Below are positions 1 through 7,976 of a stretch of DNA of 64,000 nucleotides, in pieces. The position numbers and the translations under genes are program-made. The DNA is taken from the NCBI GenBank assembly GCA_002281875.1, contig NCHN01000001.1, positions 1-64,000 on the forward strand. The letters are read 5' to 3'. Source of the stretch: Sphingobacteriia bacterium 24-36-13. Lineage in GTDB: Bacteria; Bacteroidota; Bacteroidia; Chitinophagales; Chitinophagaceae. The notes beneath the pieces are model-generated. The model worked only from the letters and a program-made list of their open reading frames with translations, was not told the origin of the DNA and did not search any database. Each line of letters opens with the position of its first letter. Position 1 is the first letter of the stretch.

Positions 1-69
1 TATCAAATAATGCTTGCTTCATTATCCTGCCAAACAATCTTTAAATTGAGCCAGTATAATGCTATTCGT

Positions 70-3000
70 ATGAATTCAAATTTAAGTGAGACAATTTCAG
101 GTACTAAGAGGTTTAAATATGGGTCATTGATGTTGGTATTTGTATTATTGTCCAACATTTGTTTTGGACAATTGCCTCCTGAATTACAAAATCCCGAATT
201 GGTTTCTATCAATCGAATGCCTATGAGGGCCAATGCATTTGCATTTGAAAATTGGGCAAGCGCAAATGGTTTTGACAAGGAAAAATCGGCGAATTTCTTG
301 TCCTTAAATGGGGAGTGGAAATTCAATTGGGTACAAGATCCCAATAAACGCCCAATTGGTTTTTATGAAAGTAGTTTTGATGATTCAAAGTGGGGGCTCT
401 TTAAAATTCCAGCAAGTTGGGAAGTAAATGGATATGGATTACCTATTTATGTAAACCAGCCCTATGATTTTGCTGGTCATAATCTTCGATATGGTAAAAT
501 GAATCCTCCTTATGATATTCCAGCAAACAATAATCCAGTTGGCTCATATCGGAAGAAAATATTTTTACCCAAGGGGTTTAAAGGGAAACAAGTTTTTTTG
601 CATGTGGGGAATGCTAAAAGTTGCTTATTTGTCTGGGTAAATGGCAAAAAAGTGGGTTATAGCGAAGACAGTAAACTCGCAGCTGAATTTGATATTACTA
701 GCTATTTAAAAGAAGGGGAAAATCTCATTGCTTTTCAAGTATTTCGCTGGAGTGATGCCAGCTATTTGGAATGTCAAGATATGTTTAGGTTCTCTGGTAT
801 TGAGAGAGATGTGTATTTATTTGCAACGAATAAATTGACTATTCGGGATTTTAAAATTAAAGCTGAACTAGATCAACAATACGAAAATGGTCTGTTAGAT
901 GTTAAAGTTGAAGTAGATAATTACAAATTGGAAAAAGGGTATTTAAGTAAAAAAGACAGCTTTAATATTGAGGTTCAAATAAAAGATATTTCAGGGAAAA
1001 CAATCTTTCAAGAACAGACTAAAGATTTTGCTACAGTTCTTGGTAATTACCATTCATTTATATCATTTAAAACCAGCATTCCAAATGTAAAAGCCTGGTC
1101 GGCTGAATCTCCATACTTGTATACTTTGTATCTGATACTAAAAAACAAAGAAGGCGATTTGCTCGAAATAATTCCCCATAGAATTGGATTTAAAAAAATT
1201 GAAATTATAGGCTCAGATTTCCTAGTAAACGGGAAACGCATTTTTTTAAAGGGTGTTAATAGGCATGAGCATCATCCACGAAATGGTCATGTATTAAGCA
1301 AAGAAGATATGTTGAAGGATATGGAAATGATGAAAAAGCTAAATATCAATGCAGTAAGACATTCTCATTATCCTCCTGACCCTTATTGGATGGAGCTTTG
1401 TGATAAATACGGATTATATGTGGTGGATGAAGCAAATATTGAAAGTCATGGTTTAGGATATGATTTAAGTGTAACGCTAGGTAACAAATCAATTTGGAAA
1501 GAAGCTCATATGCAAAGGGTGCAGCGTATGTATGAAAGAGATAAAAATCATACTTCTGTAATTACTTGGTCTTTGGGTAATGAAGCAGGTGATGGAAGTA
1601 ATTTTTATGCTGCCTTTGACTGGCTTAAAATGCAAACCAGTTTACCCATTCAATATGAAAGAGATATTGATTATGGGAAACCCAATAACACGCCATTTTC
1701 TGAAATTTTTTGCCCACAATATATTTCACCGGATGGTATGTTAAAATACGCTAAGTCCAATGCTGAGTTGCCTCATATTCAAAGTGAATATGCACATATA
1801 ATGGGCAACAGTCTGGGTAATTTTAAAGACTATTGGAATATAATTGAAAATAATCCTAAGCTGCAGGGCGGCTTTATTTGGGAATGGATTGATCAAAGTA
1901 TCGACACGGTAAAAAATGGGAAAAGAATCAAAGCTTATGGTGGAGATTTTCCATTGGAGGGTCCAGTTGATGAAAATTTAAGTGACAATAATTTTTGTGT
2001 TAAAGGGGTAGTAGATGCATATAGAAACCTCACCCCAATGGCGTTAGAAGTGAAGCAGGTTTATCAAAATATCAAAACCAGTTATCAAGGGAACAATCAA
2101 ATACTAATTAAAAATGGTTTTTTCTTCAAGTCGTTAAACAATGTTTATTTGAGATGGGCTTTACAAGAAAATGGACTAGTTAAAGAAACGGGTAAAATAG
2201 AAGCAATTCATATAGATCCACAAGAAGAGCACTCTTTCTTAATTGCAACAAATTTTAAACGAAATGCAAATAAAGAGTACCAATTAAATATTTACTACGC
2301 TTTAAAAACGGAGGAACCCTTTCTAAGTCAAGACTACATCATTGCTTCTGAACAGTTTTTATTAAATGAATTACAAGCAAATAATAGTATTCCATCATTC
2401 AAGAATGGATTATCAGTTAGCCAATCAAATCAAATCTTGCAAATTAAAGGGCGTTCTTTCTCCGTTAAGTTTGATATTGAAAAAGGGGTATTAAATAGCT
2501 ATATAAAGAATGGAGATGAAATTATTCAATCAGGTCCTGTGCCCTCCTTTTGGAGAGCACCTACCGACAACGATATTGGGGCTGGATTTAATAAAAGCTT
2601 ACGTGTATGGCGCAATATTTATGATAGCTCAAACAATACGGAACATTCTATTATAGAGATTAATAAAGGGCTCATTCAAGTAGTTTTAGCTAAAACCTTA
2701 CTAAATGGAGATGCCAAACACAGCCAAGTGTATTCTATTTATGGTGACGGTTCAATTAAAGTTGAAAATAAGTTTGAAGCGATTAAAGGGAAATATTCGC
2801 TTTTGCTAAGAGCAGGAAATGATTTGACCTTAACTGGAGGCTTTTACAATATCAATTGGTATGGTAGAGGCCCTGGTGAAAATTATTGGGATAGGAAAAC
2901 GAATACATTTATTGGGCAATATGCTCAAACAATTGACGAGCAATACTATCCATATGCTAGACCGCAGGAAAGTGGAAACCATACTGAAGTTCGATGGGTC

Positions 3001-3279
3001 AGTTTCAGTAATTCAAAGGGCAGAAAAATAAAGTTTATTTACAATGATCGTTTGTTGAGTTTTTCAGCATTACCTTATCATTTAAATGATTTAGATCCAG
3101 AGATGAATAAAAAGCAATACCACAGTGGTGAATTGATTAAAAGACCAGAAATTTATTTGCATATGGATTTGAATCAAACAGGATTGCAAGGAATGGATAG
3201 TTGGGGTGCTTGGCCTTTAGAAAAGTATCGGGTGCCATTTAAAAACTATAGTTATAGCTACTGGATCAAATTTGAATAG
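70..3279 (+). CDS. Exported glycoside hydrolase family 2 beta-galactosidase (LacZ-type)
   Basis: A 1069-residue GH2 enzyme of LacZ length that should hydrolyse terminal beta-galactosides. Seen: an N-terminal signal peptide (Lys/Arg, then a hydrophobic stretch ending ICFGQ), a sugar-binding jelly roll, an Ig-like domain, a TIM barrel and a C-terminal small-chain domain (GRGPGENYWDR). The acid/base Glu is in SLGNEAGDG (about residue 505) and the nucleophile Glu in QSEYAHIMGNS (about residue 573). I chose the ATG at 70 because it places a charged n-region before the hydrophobic core; an in-frame ATG at 10 would add 20 residues. The signal peptide implies periplasmic or surface action. No SusC/SusD pair is adjacent, so the natural substrate is open; family identity is secure. 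Confidence 0.93.
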   Translation: MNSNLSETISGTKRFKYGSLMLVFVLLSNICFGQLPPELQNPELVSINRMPMRANAFAFENWASANGFDKEKSANFLSLNGEWKFNWVQDPNKRPIGFYESSFDDSKWGLFKIPASWEVNGYGLPIYVNQPYDFAGHNLRYGKMNPPYDIPANNNPVGSYRKKIFLPKGFKGKQVFLHVGNAKSCLFVWVNGKKVGYSEDSKLAAEFDITSYLKEGENLIAFQVFRWSDASYLECQDMFRFSGIERDVYLFATNKLTIRDFKIKAELDQQYENGLLDVKVEVDNYKLEKGYLSKKDSFNIEVQIKDISGKTIFQEQTKDFATVLGNYHSFISFKTSIPNVKAWSAESPYLYTLYLILKNKEGDLLEIIPHRIGFKKIEIIGSDFLVNGKRIFLKGVNRHEHHPRNGHVLSKEDMLKDMEMMKKLNINAVRHSHYPPDPYWMELCDKYGLYVVDEANIESHGLGYDLSVTLGNKSIWKEAHMQRVQRMYERDKNHTSVITWSLGNEAGDGSNFYAAFDWLKMQTSLPIQYERDIDYGKPNNTPFSEIFCPQYISPDGMLKYAKSNAELPHIQSEYAHIMGNSLGNFKDYWNIIENNPKLQGGFIWEWIDQSIDTVKNGKRIKAYGGDFPLEGPVDENLSDNNFCVKGVVDAYRNLTPMALEVKQVYQNIKTSYQGNNQILIKNGFFFKSLNNVYLRWALQENGLVKETGKIEAIHIDPQEEHSFLIATNFKRNANKEYQLNIYYALKTEEPFLSQDYIIASEQFLLNELQANNSIPSFKNGLSVSQSNQILQIKGRSFSVKFDIEKGVLNSYIKNGDEIIQSGPVPSFWRAPTDNDIGAGFNKSLRVWRNIYDSSNNTEHSIIEINKGLIQVVLAKTLLNGDAKHSQVYSIYGDGSIKVENKFEAIKGKYSLLLRAGNDLTLTGGFYNINWYGRGPGENYWDRKTNTFIGQYAQTIDEQYYPYARPQESGNHTEVRWVSFSNSKGRKIKFIYNDRLLSFSALPYHLNDLDPEMNKKQYHSGELIKRPEIYLHMDLNQTGLQGMDSWGAWPLEKYRVPFKNYSYSYWIKFE

Positions 3280-3335
3280 AATGATTTATCACGGGTTATT
3301 ATTAGTAAGATATAGTGGCAGTTAAAAATTTATCA

Positions 3336-3836
3336 ATGAATAAAAAAGTTCAACAAATTATTGAGTTTTATCAATTGTTACCACACCCAGAAGGGGGTTA
3401 TTATAAGGAAACCTATCGATCATTGGAGTGTATACCAGCAAATAGTTTGCCTGAAAGATTTATTGGGAAGCGTAATTTTTCAACTGCCATTTATTTTTTA
3501 TTGGAGGAGAATTCTTTTTCTGCCTTTCATCGAATTCAATCGGATGAATGTTGGCATTTTTATTCTGGTGACGCAGTTGATATTCATGTTTTGCATGATA
3601 ATGGAAAATATGAACTCATTAAATTAGGAAGTAATATTGAAATGGGAGAGCAATTTCAAGCCATGGTTCCTGCCGGTGCTTGGTTTGCATCAAAAACTAG
3701 TGGAAGTTTTTCATTAGTTGGTTGTACTGTTTCTCCAGGGTTTGATTTTGCTGATTTTGAATTGGCAAAAGCTGCAGAATTAGCTGCTCAGTTTCCTGAT
3801 CAATTTGCATTAATTCAACATTTTTGTAGGGCCTAG
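3336..3836 (+). CDS. Cupin superfamily protein, DUF985 (Cupin_5)
   Basis: A 166-residue single-domain cupin of the DUF985 family. Conserved blocks are visible: HPEGGYYKETYRS near the N terminus, FHRIQSDECWHFYSG in the first cupin motif with candidate metal-binding His residues, and a C-terminal VGCTVSPGFDFADFELA. Family members are small cytoplasmic proteins without an agreed reaction; some are annotated as sugar-epimerase-like, but nothing here settles that. An upstream GTG at 3315 is in frame, but the ATG at 3336 gives the usual length. The stop codon overlaps the convergent gene's stop in a shared CTAG. Confidence 0.82.
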   Translation: MNKKVQQIIEFYQLLPHPEGGYYKETYRSLECIPANSLPERFIGKRNFSTAIYFLLEENSFSAFHRIQSDECWHFYSGDAVDIHVLHDNGKYELIKLGSNIEMGEQFQAMVPAGAWFASKTSGSFSLVGCTVSPGFDFADFELAKAAELAAQFPDQFALIQHFCRA

Positions 3837-4183
3837 CGATAATAATGAATCAAGAAGTAGCCCACAACGCTCAAAAGTAAAACAGCAAGTACTGCCACTA
3901 TAAGCCATTGTTGGTCTTGAATTTTTCTCTTTTTATTTCTTTTGTGAGATCTGGAAATTTGTTTTTTAAGTTGTTGATTGAGTGTATTTGTTATTGCAAT
4001 TATATTTTCTTTCGATTTTAGTTGCGCTAATCCTTCTATTGCATCATTTTCAAAATCGGATATGGCCATTTTTTGTTCAATGGCATTCATTTCATCCTCT
4101 GATATATCCTTATCAAGGTATTTCAATAATTCCTCGTTGGTTATTTCAGTTTCTTTTTTAAATATGTCTTTCCAATTAGTCAT
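3833..4183 (-). CDS. Small single-pass membrane protein downstream of ECF sigma factor (possible anti-sigma)
   Basis: A 116-residue protein I cannot assign to a named family. It has an acidic, helical N-terminal region (about residues 1-60, beginning MTNWKDIFKKETEITNEELL), a very basic stretch (RSHKRNKKRKI, about 78-88) and one C-terminal membrane helix (about 93-112). This suggests the N terminus sits in the cytoplasm. Its start overlaps the stop of the upstream ECF sigma gene as TAATG, so the two are translationally coupled. Position and topology fit a membrane-tethered regulator of that sigma factor, but the zinc-binding HxxxCxxC of classical ZAS anti-sigma proteins is absent. The anti-sigma role is therefore an inference. 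Confidence 0.7.
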   Translation of the reverse strand: MTNWKDIFKKETEITNEELLKYLDKDISEDEMNAIEQKMAISDFENDAIEGLAQLKSKENIIAITNTLNQQLKKQISRSHKRNKKRKIQDQQWLIVAVLAVLLLSVVGYFLIHYYR

Positions 4184-4746
4184 TAAAAAGATTGTTTTTT
4201 CTCCATTAAAATTTTCAAATTTCTTTTACCATTCTGAATACTGCTTTTTACTTGCAATAAACTTAATCCGGTAATTGAGCTTATTTGCTGGTAACTTTTC
4301 TTTTGAAGATAAAATAAAGTTATACAAGTTTTTTGCTCTTTATTGAGTTCTTCAATTGCAGCTTCTAATAAGTTTAAGTTTATTTCCTTTTCAATAGTTG
4401 AAGTATTGTCTTGTTCTATTGTTTCTGCTAAAATTGTTTCATTATCTATGGATAGATATGTTTTTTGGTCTCTAAGCTTCATTAAACAGTAATTACAAGC
4501 AATTTTATATAGCCAGCTTTTCGGATAATCTACTTGGTATTTTTCTAACTCACTAAGTGCTTTTAAAAATATTTGTTGAACAGCGTCTTTGGCTTCTTCC
4601 TCGTTTTTGAGGTACTTCATGCATACTCCAAGCAATAACATCGTATAACGTTGAAGCAAAATACCTAACCACTCCTTATTTTGGTCGGTTTGAAACTTCT
4701 TTAAAAGTTCTATATCAGTGATATGTTTAAATGTTTGTTGAATCAC
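4183..4746 (-). CDS. RNA polymerase sigma-70 factor, ECF subfamily
   Basis: A 187-residue ECF sigma factor. Region 2 is recognisable from the N-terminal LLQRYTMLLLGVCMKYL through the DAVQQIFLKALSELEKY segment to SWLYKIACNYCLMKLRD. Region 4 follows with IEELNKEQKTCITLFYL and a helix-turn-helix (SYQQISSITGLSLLQVKSSI). The acidic linker between the two is long. It would direct RNA polymerase to a small regulon. It is the first gene of a two-gene unit with a small membrane protein, and faces the divergent NlpC/P60 gene across about 70 bases. That peptidase is a possible target, but no promoter motif proves it. Confidence 0.9.
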   Translation of the reverse strand: MIQQTFKHITDIELLKKFQTDQNKEWLGILLQRYTMLLLGVCMKYLKNEEEAKDAVQQIFLKALSELEKYQVDYPKSWLYKIACNYCLMKLRDQKTYLSIDNETILAETIEQDNTSTIEKEINLNLLEAAIEELNKEQKTCITLFYLQKKSYQQISSITGLSLLQVKSSIQNGKRNLKILMEKKQSF

Positions 4747-4817
4747 TTGTTAAATTAACTCATTTTTCTTAAGATGCAAGCTTCGTAAATTTCCATATCT
4801 TTCATTAAAAATATTGA

Positions 4818-5600
4818 ATGGCATTTGTTGTAGCAATTGTTGCTGTTGCCCCTTTAAGAGCAGACGCGGCACATCAAAGTGAAATGGTTAGCCAAATCTT
4901 GTTTGGAGAAACTGCCGAAATAGTTGATGGTGGCCAGCTTTTACAAACTGGCACATTTACAAAAATTAAGTGTCTGAACGATGGGTATGAAGGATGGTGT
5001 CAAAGTGCCCAATTAACGCTTATATCTGATGAGATGGTTATGAGAAGATCCAGTGCAATAATGCCTGCGTATTCAAATTTGATGCTGTTAAATGGGACTG
5101 AAATGAAACTTCCATTTGGTGCTTCGTTGGAACTTTTTCAAGAACAGCAACTCTGTCTTCCCAATTTGGTATTTAAATATGAAGGAGAAACTTTTAAACC
5201 AGGTAAAATTTCATTTTCGCCAGAATCAGTAAAGCATATTTCTCAACTTTTTATGAATACCCCTTATTTGTGGGGAGGGAGGTCCATTTTTGGTATTGAT
5301 TGCAGTGGTTTTGTGCAACAAGTGTATAAATATTTTAATATACAATTACCCAGAGACGCATACCAAGAAGCCGAGTTAGGAACAGATATTGGGTTCCTCG
5401 CTGAGACCCAATGCGGTGACCTTGCTTATTTTGACAACAAAGAAGGAAAGATAACTCATGTAGGTATTCTATTGGATACCCATACAATCATTCACGCGTC
5501 GGGAAGGGTTCGCATTGACCATATTGATCAAGCTGGCATTCTAAATAGGGAAACGGGTGAACGAACACACCAGTTAAGAATAGTTAAGCGCCTTGTTTAG
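4818..5600 (+). CDS. C40 family peptidase (NlpC/P60) with N-terminal SH3-like region
   Basis: A 260-residue NlpC/P60 cysteine peptidase, a family that cleaves murein peptides such as gamma-D-Glu-diamino-acid bonds. The C-terminal catalytic domain carries Cys162 in GIDCSGF, His214 in THVGIL and His226 in IIHASGR, so the triad looks complete. Residues about 5-125 form an SH3b-like targeting region (APLRADAAHQSEMVSQILFGE, then a second copy-like segment). The N terminus is hydrophobic but not a convincing signal peptide, so it may act on recycled muropeptides in the cytoplasm. Divergent from the ECF sigma unit. Confidence 0.88.
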   Translation: MAFVVAIVAVAPLRADAAHQSEMVSQILFGETAEIVDGGQLLQTGTFTKIKCLNDGYEGWCQSAQLTLISDEMVMRRSSAIMPAYSNLMLLNGTEMKLPFGASLELFQEQQLCLPNLVFKYEGETFKPGKISFSPESVKHISQLFMNTPYLWGGRSIFGIDCSGFVQQVYKYFNIQLPRDAYQEAELGTDIGFLAETQCGDLAYFDNKEGKITHVGILLDTHTIIHASGRVRIDHIDQAGILNRETGERTHQLRIVKRLV

Positions 5601-5607
5601 GAGAAAA

Positions 5608-5760
5608 CTACATTAAATCCATCCCTTTAGCAAAATAGGTAACAGTTCCAGGAAGCGCTAACCAAAAGAATTCACGGTAGACAAATAGGAGTACAATTAA
5701 AGCTGCAAGCCAGAAAAAGAATAACGCCCAATATTTACCAGTGGATTGTTTTGCTTCCAT
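5608..5760 (-). CDS. Small membrane protein (50 aa)
   Basis: A 50-residue protein starting at the ATG complementary to 5758-5760 (MEAKQSTGKYWALFFFW). One or two hydrophobic segments span about residues 9-36. No family recognised. It lies 47 bases downstream of the half-size TauE/SafE gene on the same strand and just before the convergent NlpC/P60 gene. A longer in-frame start (5799) exists but would add an unlikely 13-residue leader. Its hydrophobicity and conserved-looking operon position make it more likely real than random. Confidence 0.55.
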   Translation of the reverse strand: MEAKQSTGKYWALFFFWLAALIVLLFVYREFFWLALPGTVTYFAKGMDLM

Positions 5761-5807
5761 TTTATAGTATTTTATGCAAAGATAAGGGGGCGGAATCAAT
5801 TCACCCG

Positions 5808-6233
5808 CTAATGAGAGGTGCTTTGTTGAATTTTTGTTGGTTCAACAGTGGTACTAATTTTTTTCTTATCGAAAAACAACATTTTGATGCTCAATAACAA
5901 TAGAACAACAGCAAATATTTTCTTCATTTTATCGTCGCTTAAGCTCAAAGCTAATTTGCTCCCTAAGAATCCCCCTGTAATAAATGCTATAGCTATTAGA
6001 AAGACATGATTAAAATTGATTTGCCCCTGTTTATGGTATTGCCAAACAGCAAGGGCAACTACTGGAAGCACTAGAACCCCCAATGAAGTTCCTTGGGCCT
6101 GTTTTTGAGTAAGCCCAAGGAAAAACACCAAGGCGGGTACCATAATGATGCCACCACCAATACCTACTAAACCACTTAAAAATCCGGCAGCTAGGCCAAT
6201 GCATAGTAGCAAAAGTAGAGTAGTAACACTCAT
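5808..6233 (-). CDS. Half-size TSUP (TauE/SafE) membrane transporter
   Basis: A 141-residue TauE/SafE protein carrying only one of the two repeats found in typical 250-residue members. The repeat signature GLAAGFLSGLVGIGGGIIMVP is followed by the conserved QAQGTSLGVLVLP and three further hydrophobic helices, then a soluble lysine/threonine-rich tail. Full-length relatives export sulfite, sulfonates or other small anions. A single-repeat form would need to dimerise. No second half follows downstream, and the protein ends cleanly with a hydrophilic tail, so it is not an obvious frameshift. Its start lies one base from the stop of the pyrophosphatase gene, so the two are probably co-transcribed. 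Confidence 0.85.
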   Translation of the reverse strand: MSVTTLLLLLCIGLAAGFLSGLVGIGGGIIMVPALVFFLGLTQKQAQGTSLGVLVLPVVALAVWQYHKQGQINFNHVFLIAIAFITGGFLGSKLALSLSDDKMKKIFAVVLLLLSIKMLFFDKKKISTTVEPTKIQQSTSH

Positions 6234-6234
6234 T

Positions 6235-6786
6235 TTATTTGTTTATAAAAGTTTCTTTATAAAATGCGATTGCTTCTTCAACAATGGTTAAGGCTTTCGC
6301 TTTGTCACCAAAGTCTTCTACTAAAACTTCTTTCTTTTCTAACCTTTTATATTCTTGAAAGAAATGCCTTAATTCATCAAAGAAATGTCTAGGCAATTCT
6401 TCAATATTATTGTAATGGTTTACACCAGGATCAGTTGCTGCAACAGCAATAATTTTGTCGTCTGGTTCACCTCCGTCAATCATTTGCATTACCCCAATTA
6501 CTTTTGCTTCCATCAGTGTTAATGGCTGAACAGGCAATGAAGTAATGACCAATATATCTAGCGGGTCTTTGTCTCCACCATAAGTTTGTGGAATAAAACC
6601 ATAATTAATGGGATAGTAGAAGGAAGAGAAGATGACCCTGTCTAATTTTAATAGTCCACTTGGTTTGTCTATTTCATATTTACATCTGGATCCTTGTGGA
6701 ATTTCAATGACCGCATTCACAATTCGAGGCGCATTTTCACCAAAATGAACACCATGCCATGGATGAAGAACTGTTTGTTGATTCAT
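6235..6786 (-). CDS. ppa: Inorganic pyrophosphatase (family I)
   Basis: A 183-residue soluble family I pyrophosphatase that hydrolyses PPi to two phosphates, pulling biosynthetic reactions forward in the cytoplasm. Visible family features: IEIPQGSRCKYEIDK (substrate-binding Lys/Glu), YPINYGFIPQTYGG and the metal-binding DKDPLDILV. The second position of that motif is Lys where small residues are usual. The motif DGGEPDDKIIAV and the C-terminal FFQEYKRLEKK helix are also present. Length matches the family. It is followed after one base by the half-size TauE/SafE gene. Confidence 0.95.
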   Translation of the reverse strand: MNQQTVLHPWHGVHFGENAPRIVNAVIEIPQGSRCKYEIDKPSGLLKLDRVIFSSFYYPINYGFIPQTYGGDKDPLDILVITSLPVQPLTLMEAKVIGVMQMIDGGEPDDKIIAVAATDPGVNHYNNIEELPRHFFDELRHFFQEYKRLEKKEVLVEDFGDKAKALTIVEEAIAFYKETFINK

Positions 6787-6804
6787 AAATTTTAATATTG
6801 TTTG

Positions 6805-7203
6805 TTAATTTGATTGTTTAAAATCGACTTGCCAAATATTGTCTCTTTTAATAATGACTGCTTTTTTAGCACTAGTATCTAAAGAGTTGCTATGATATAA
6901 TAGTAAAGTAGAATCATTTGGTTCAACTACTTCTTTAATATTGATAGAAGCGAGTCTTAATTCTTGTCTACCTTCTTTATCCCTTTCTCTATAGGCAGCT
7001 TCTACCGCTAAAAGTAGTTGTTTATTCTTTTCATCCTCAACCATATAAAACGAAGCTTTACTAAAATCCCCTTTTAAGCAAGCATCAATAAATTCTCTTC
7101 CAGCATCTAATCCATTTTCGGCTGGAGTGAAATTTTTATCAGGATTACTGCATGCAACAATTAGCATATACAATACACCTATCAGAGCAGTAGACTTTTT
7201 CAT
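6805..7203 (-). CDS. Putative lipoprotein, DUF4878-like
   Basis: A 132-residue predicted lipoprotein. The N terminus MKKSTALIGVLYMLIVACSN has a lipobox ending at Cys18. The mature part contains a short alpha/beta domain: an AGREFIDACLKGDFSKAS helix, a basic/acidic helix and a C-terminal strand pattern (AVIIKRDNIWQVDF). This resembles NTF2-like DUF4878 lipoproteins, which have no defined activity. It sits 18 bases upstream of the pyrophosphatase gene on the same strand. The lipoprotein call is firm; the domain name is tentative. Confidence 0.72.
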   Translation of the reverse strand: MKKSTALIGVLYMLIVACSNPDKNFTPAENGLDAGREFIDACLKGDFSKASFYMVEDEKNKQLLLAVEAAYRERDKEGRQELRLASINIKEVVEPNDSTLLLYHSNSLDTSAKKAVIIKRDNIWQVDFKQSN

Positions 7204-7246
7204 AACGCTAAGTTAGTTAATAATGCGGGTTAAGCATAGATATGAC

Positions 7247-7966
7247 TTATAAAGCCAAATAATAAGGAGCCAATAATTTGATGAATTCTTTGCTGTATCC
7301 TTTCCCATCTTTGATGGCTATGCTATCATTGTTGGTTGGTGAAGCTTTTTTTTGAAGTATAATCATAACCCTGAAGTAATCGTGTGTAGTACTTTGTTTT
7401 ACCAAAGTTTCTTTGATAATAAAAAGACCTATTTTTTCAGTAATACCCCTCCATTCTTCCAATCTATTCCAAGGTAATAATAGGGCAGCTTTTCCAGAAT
7501 TACTTAATAGTTGAACGATACAGCGGGCCAATTCAGTTAAAGTTAAATTGGCGCTATGCATTGCAATATTTCTTTGTGAATCCTTGCTTTTTAATTGTTG
7601 TTCAAAGAATGGCGGGTTTGAAATAATCAAGTCAAATTGCTTTTCACTTGATTGAGCATATTCAATTATTGAAGTTGCATGCACCTGCAATTGATCTCCC
7701 CATTTGCTTTCTTTGAAATTTGACCTTGCTTGCTCTACCGCCAATGGATTAATTTCTACTGCATCAATGCTAGCTTTGCTATACTGAGCCAACATTAATG
7801 AAAGTAACCCGGTGCCAGTTCCAATGTCAAGTATATTTTTCAGAGTAGGCATATCCAAATTGTCTACTACCCAAGCACCAAATAAGCATGCATCGGTGCA
7901 TACTTTCATGGCGGTTTTATCTTGATAAACAGTAAATTCCTTAAATCTAAAAAATTGATTACTCAT
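7247..7966 (-). CDS. trmN6: tRNA1(Val) (adenine37-N6)-methyltransferase (YfiC/TrmN6 family)
   Basis: A 239-residue SAM-dependent methyltransferase. The Rossmann core shows the SAM loop ILDIGTGTGLLSLMLAQ, the acidic DAVEINPLAVEQA strand end and the catalytic ISNPPFF motif typical of N6-adenine methyltransferases. An N-terminal FRFKEFTVYQDKTAMKVCTD block and the overall length match the YfiC/TrmN6 family, which modifies A37 of tRNA-Val(1). Interestingly, a tRNA-Val gene lies elsewhere in this window. It follows the S9 peptidase gene by about 10 bases, implying co-transcription. Confidence 0.87.
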   Translation of the reverse strand: MSNQFFRFKEFTVYQDKTAMKVCTDACLFGAWVVDNLDMPTLKNILDIGTGTGLLSLMLAQYSKASIDAVEINPLAVEQARSNFKESKWGDQLQVHATSIIEYAQSSEKQFDLIISNPPFFEQQLKSKDSQRNIAMHSANLTLTELARCIVQLLSNSGKAALLLPWNRLEEWRGITEKIGLFIIKETLVKQSTTHDYFRVMIILQKKASPTNNDSIAIKDGKGYSKEFIKLLAPYYLAL

Positions 7967-7976
7967 TTACTTGCTT

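Noticed and set aside
3..344. 113-codon minus-strand ORF opposite the beta-galactosidase start
   Set aside because: It is antisense to a clear GH2 coding region and contains no recognisable domain.
5608..6233. Half-size TauE/SafE gene as a frameshifted full-length gene
   Set aside because: No second repeat is found downstream in any frame; the next small gene is unrelated in sequence.
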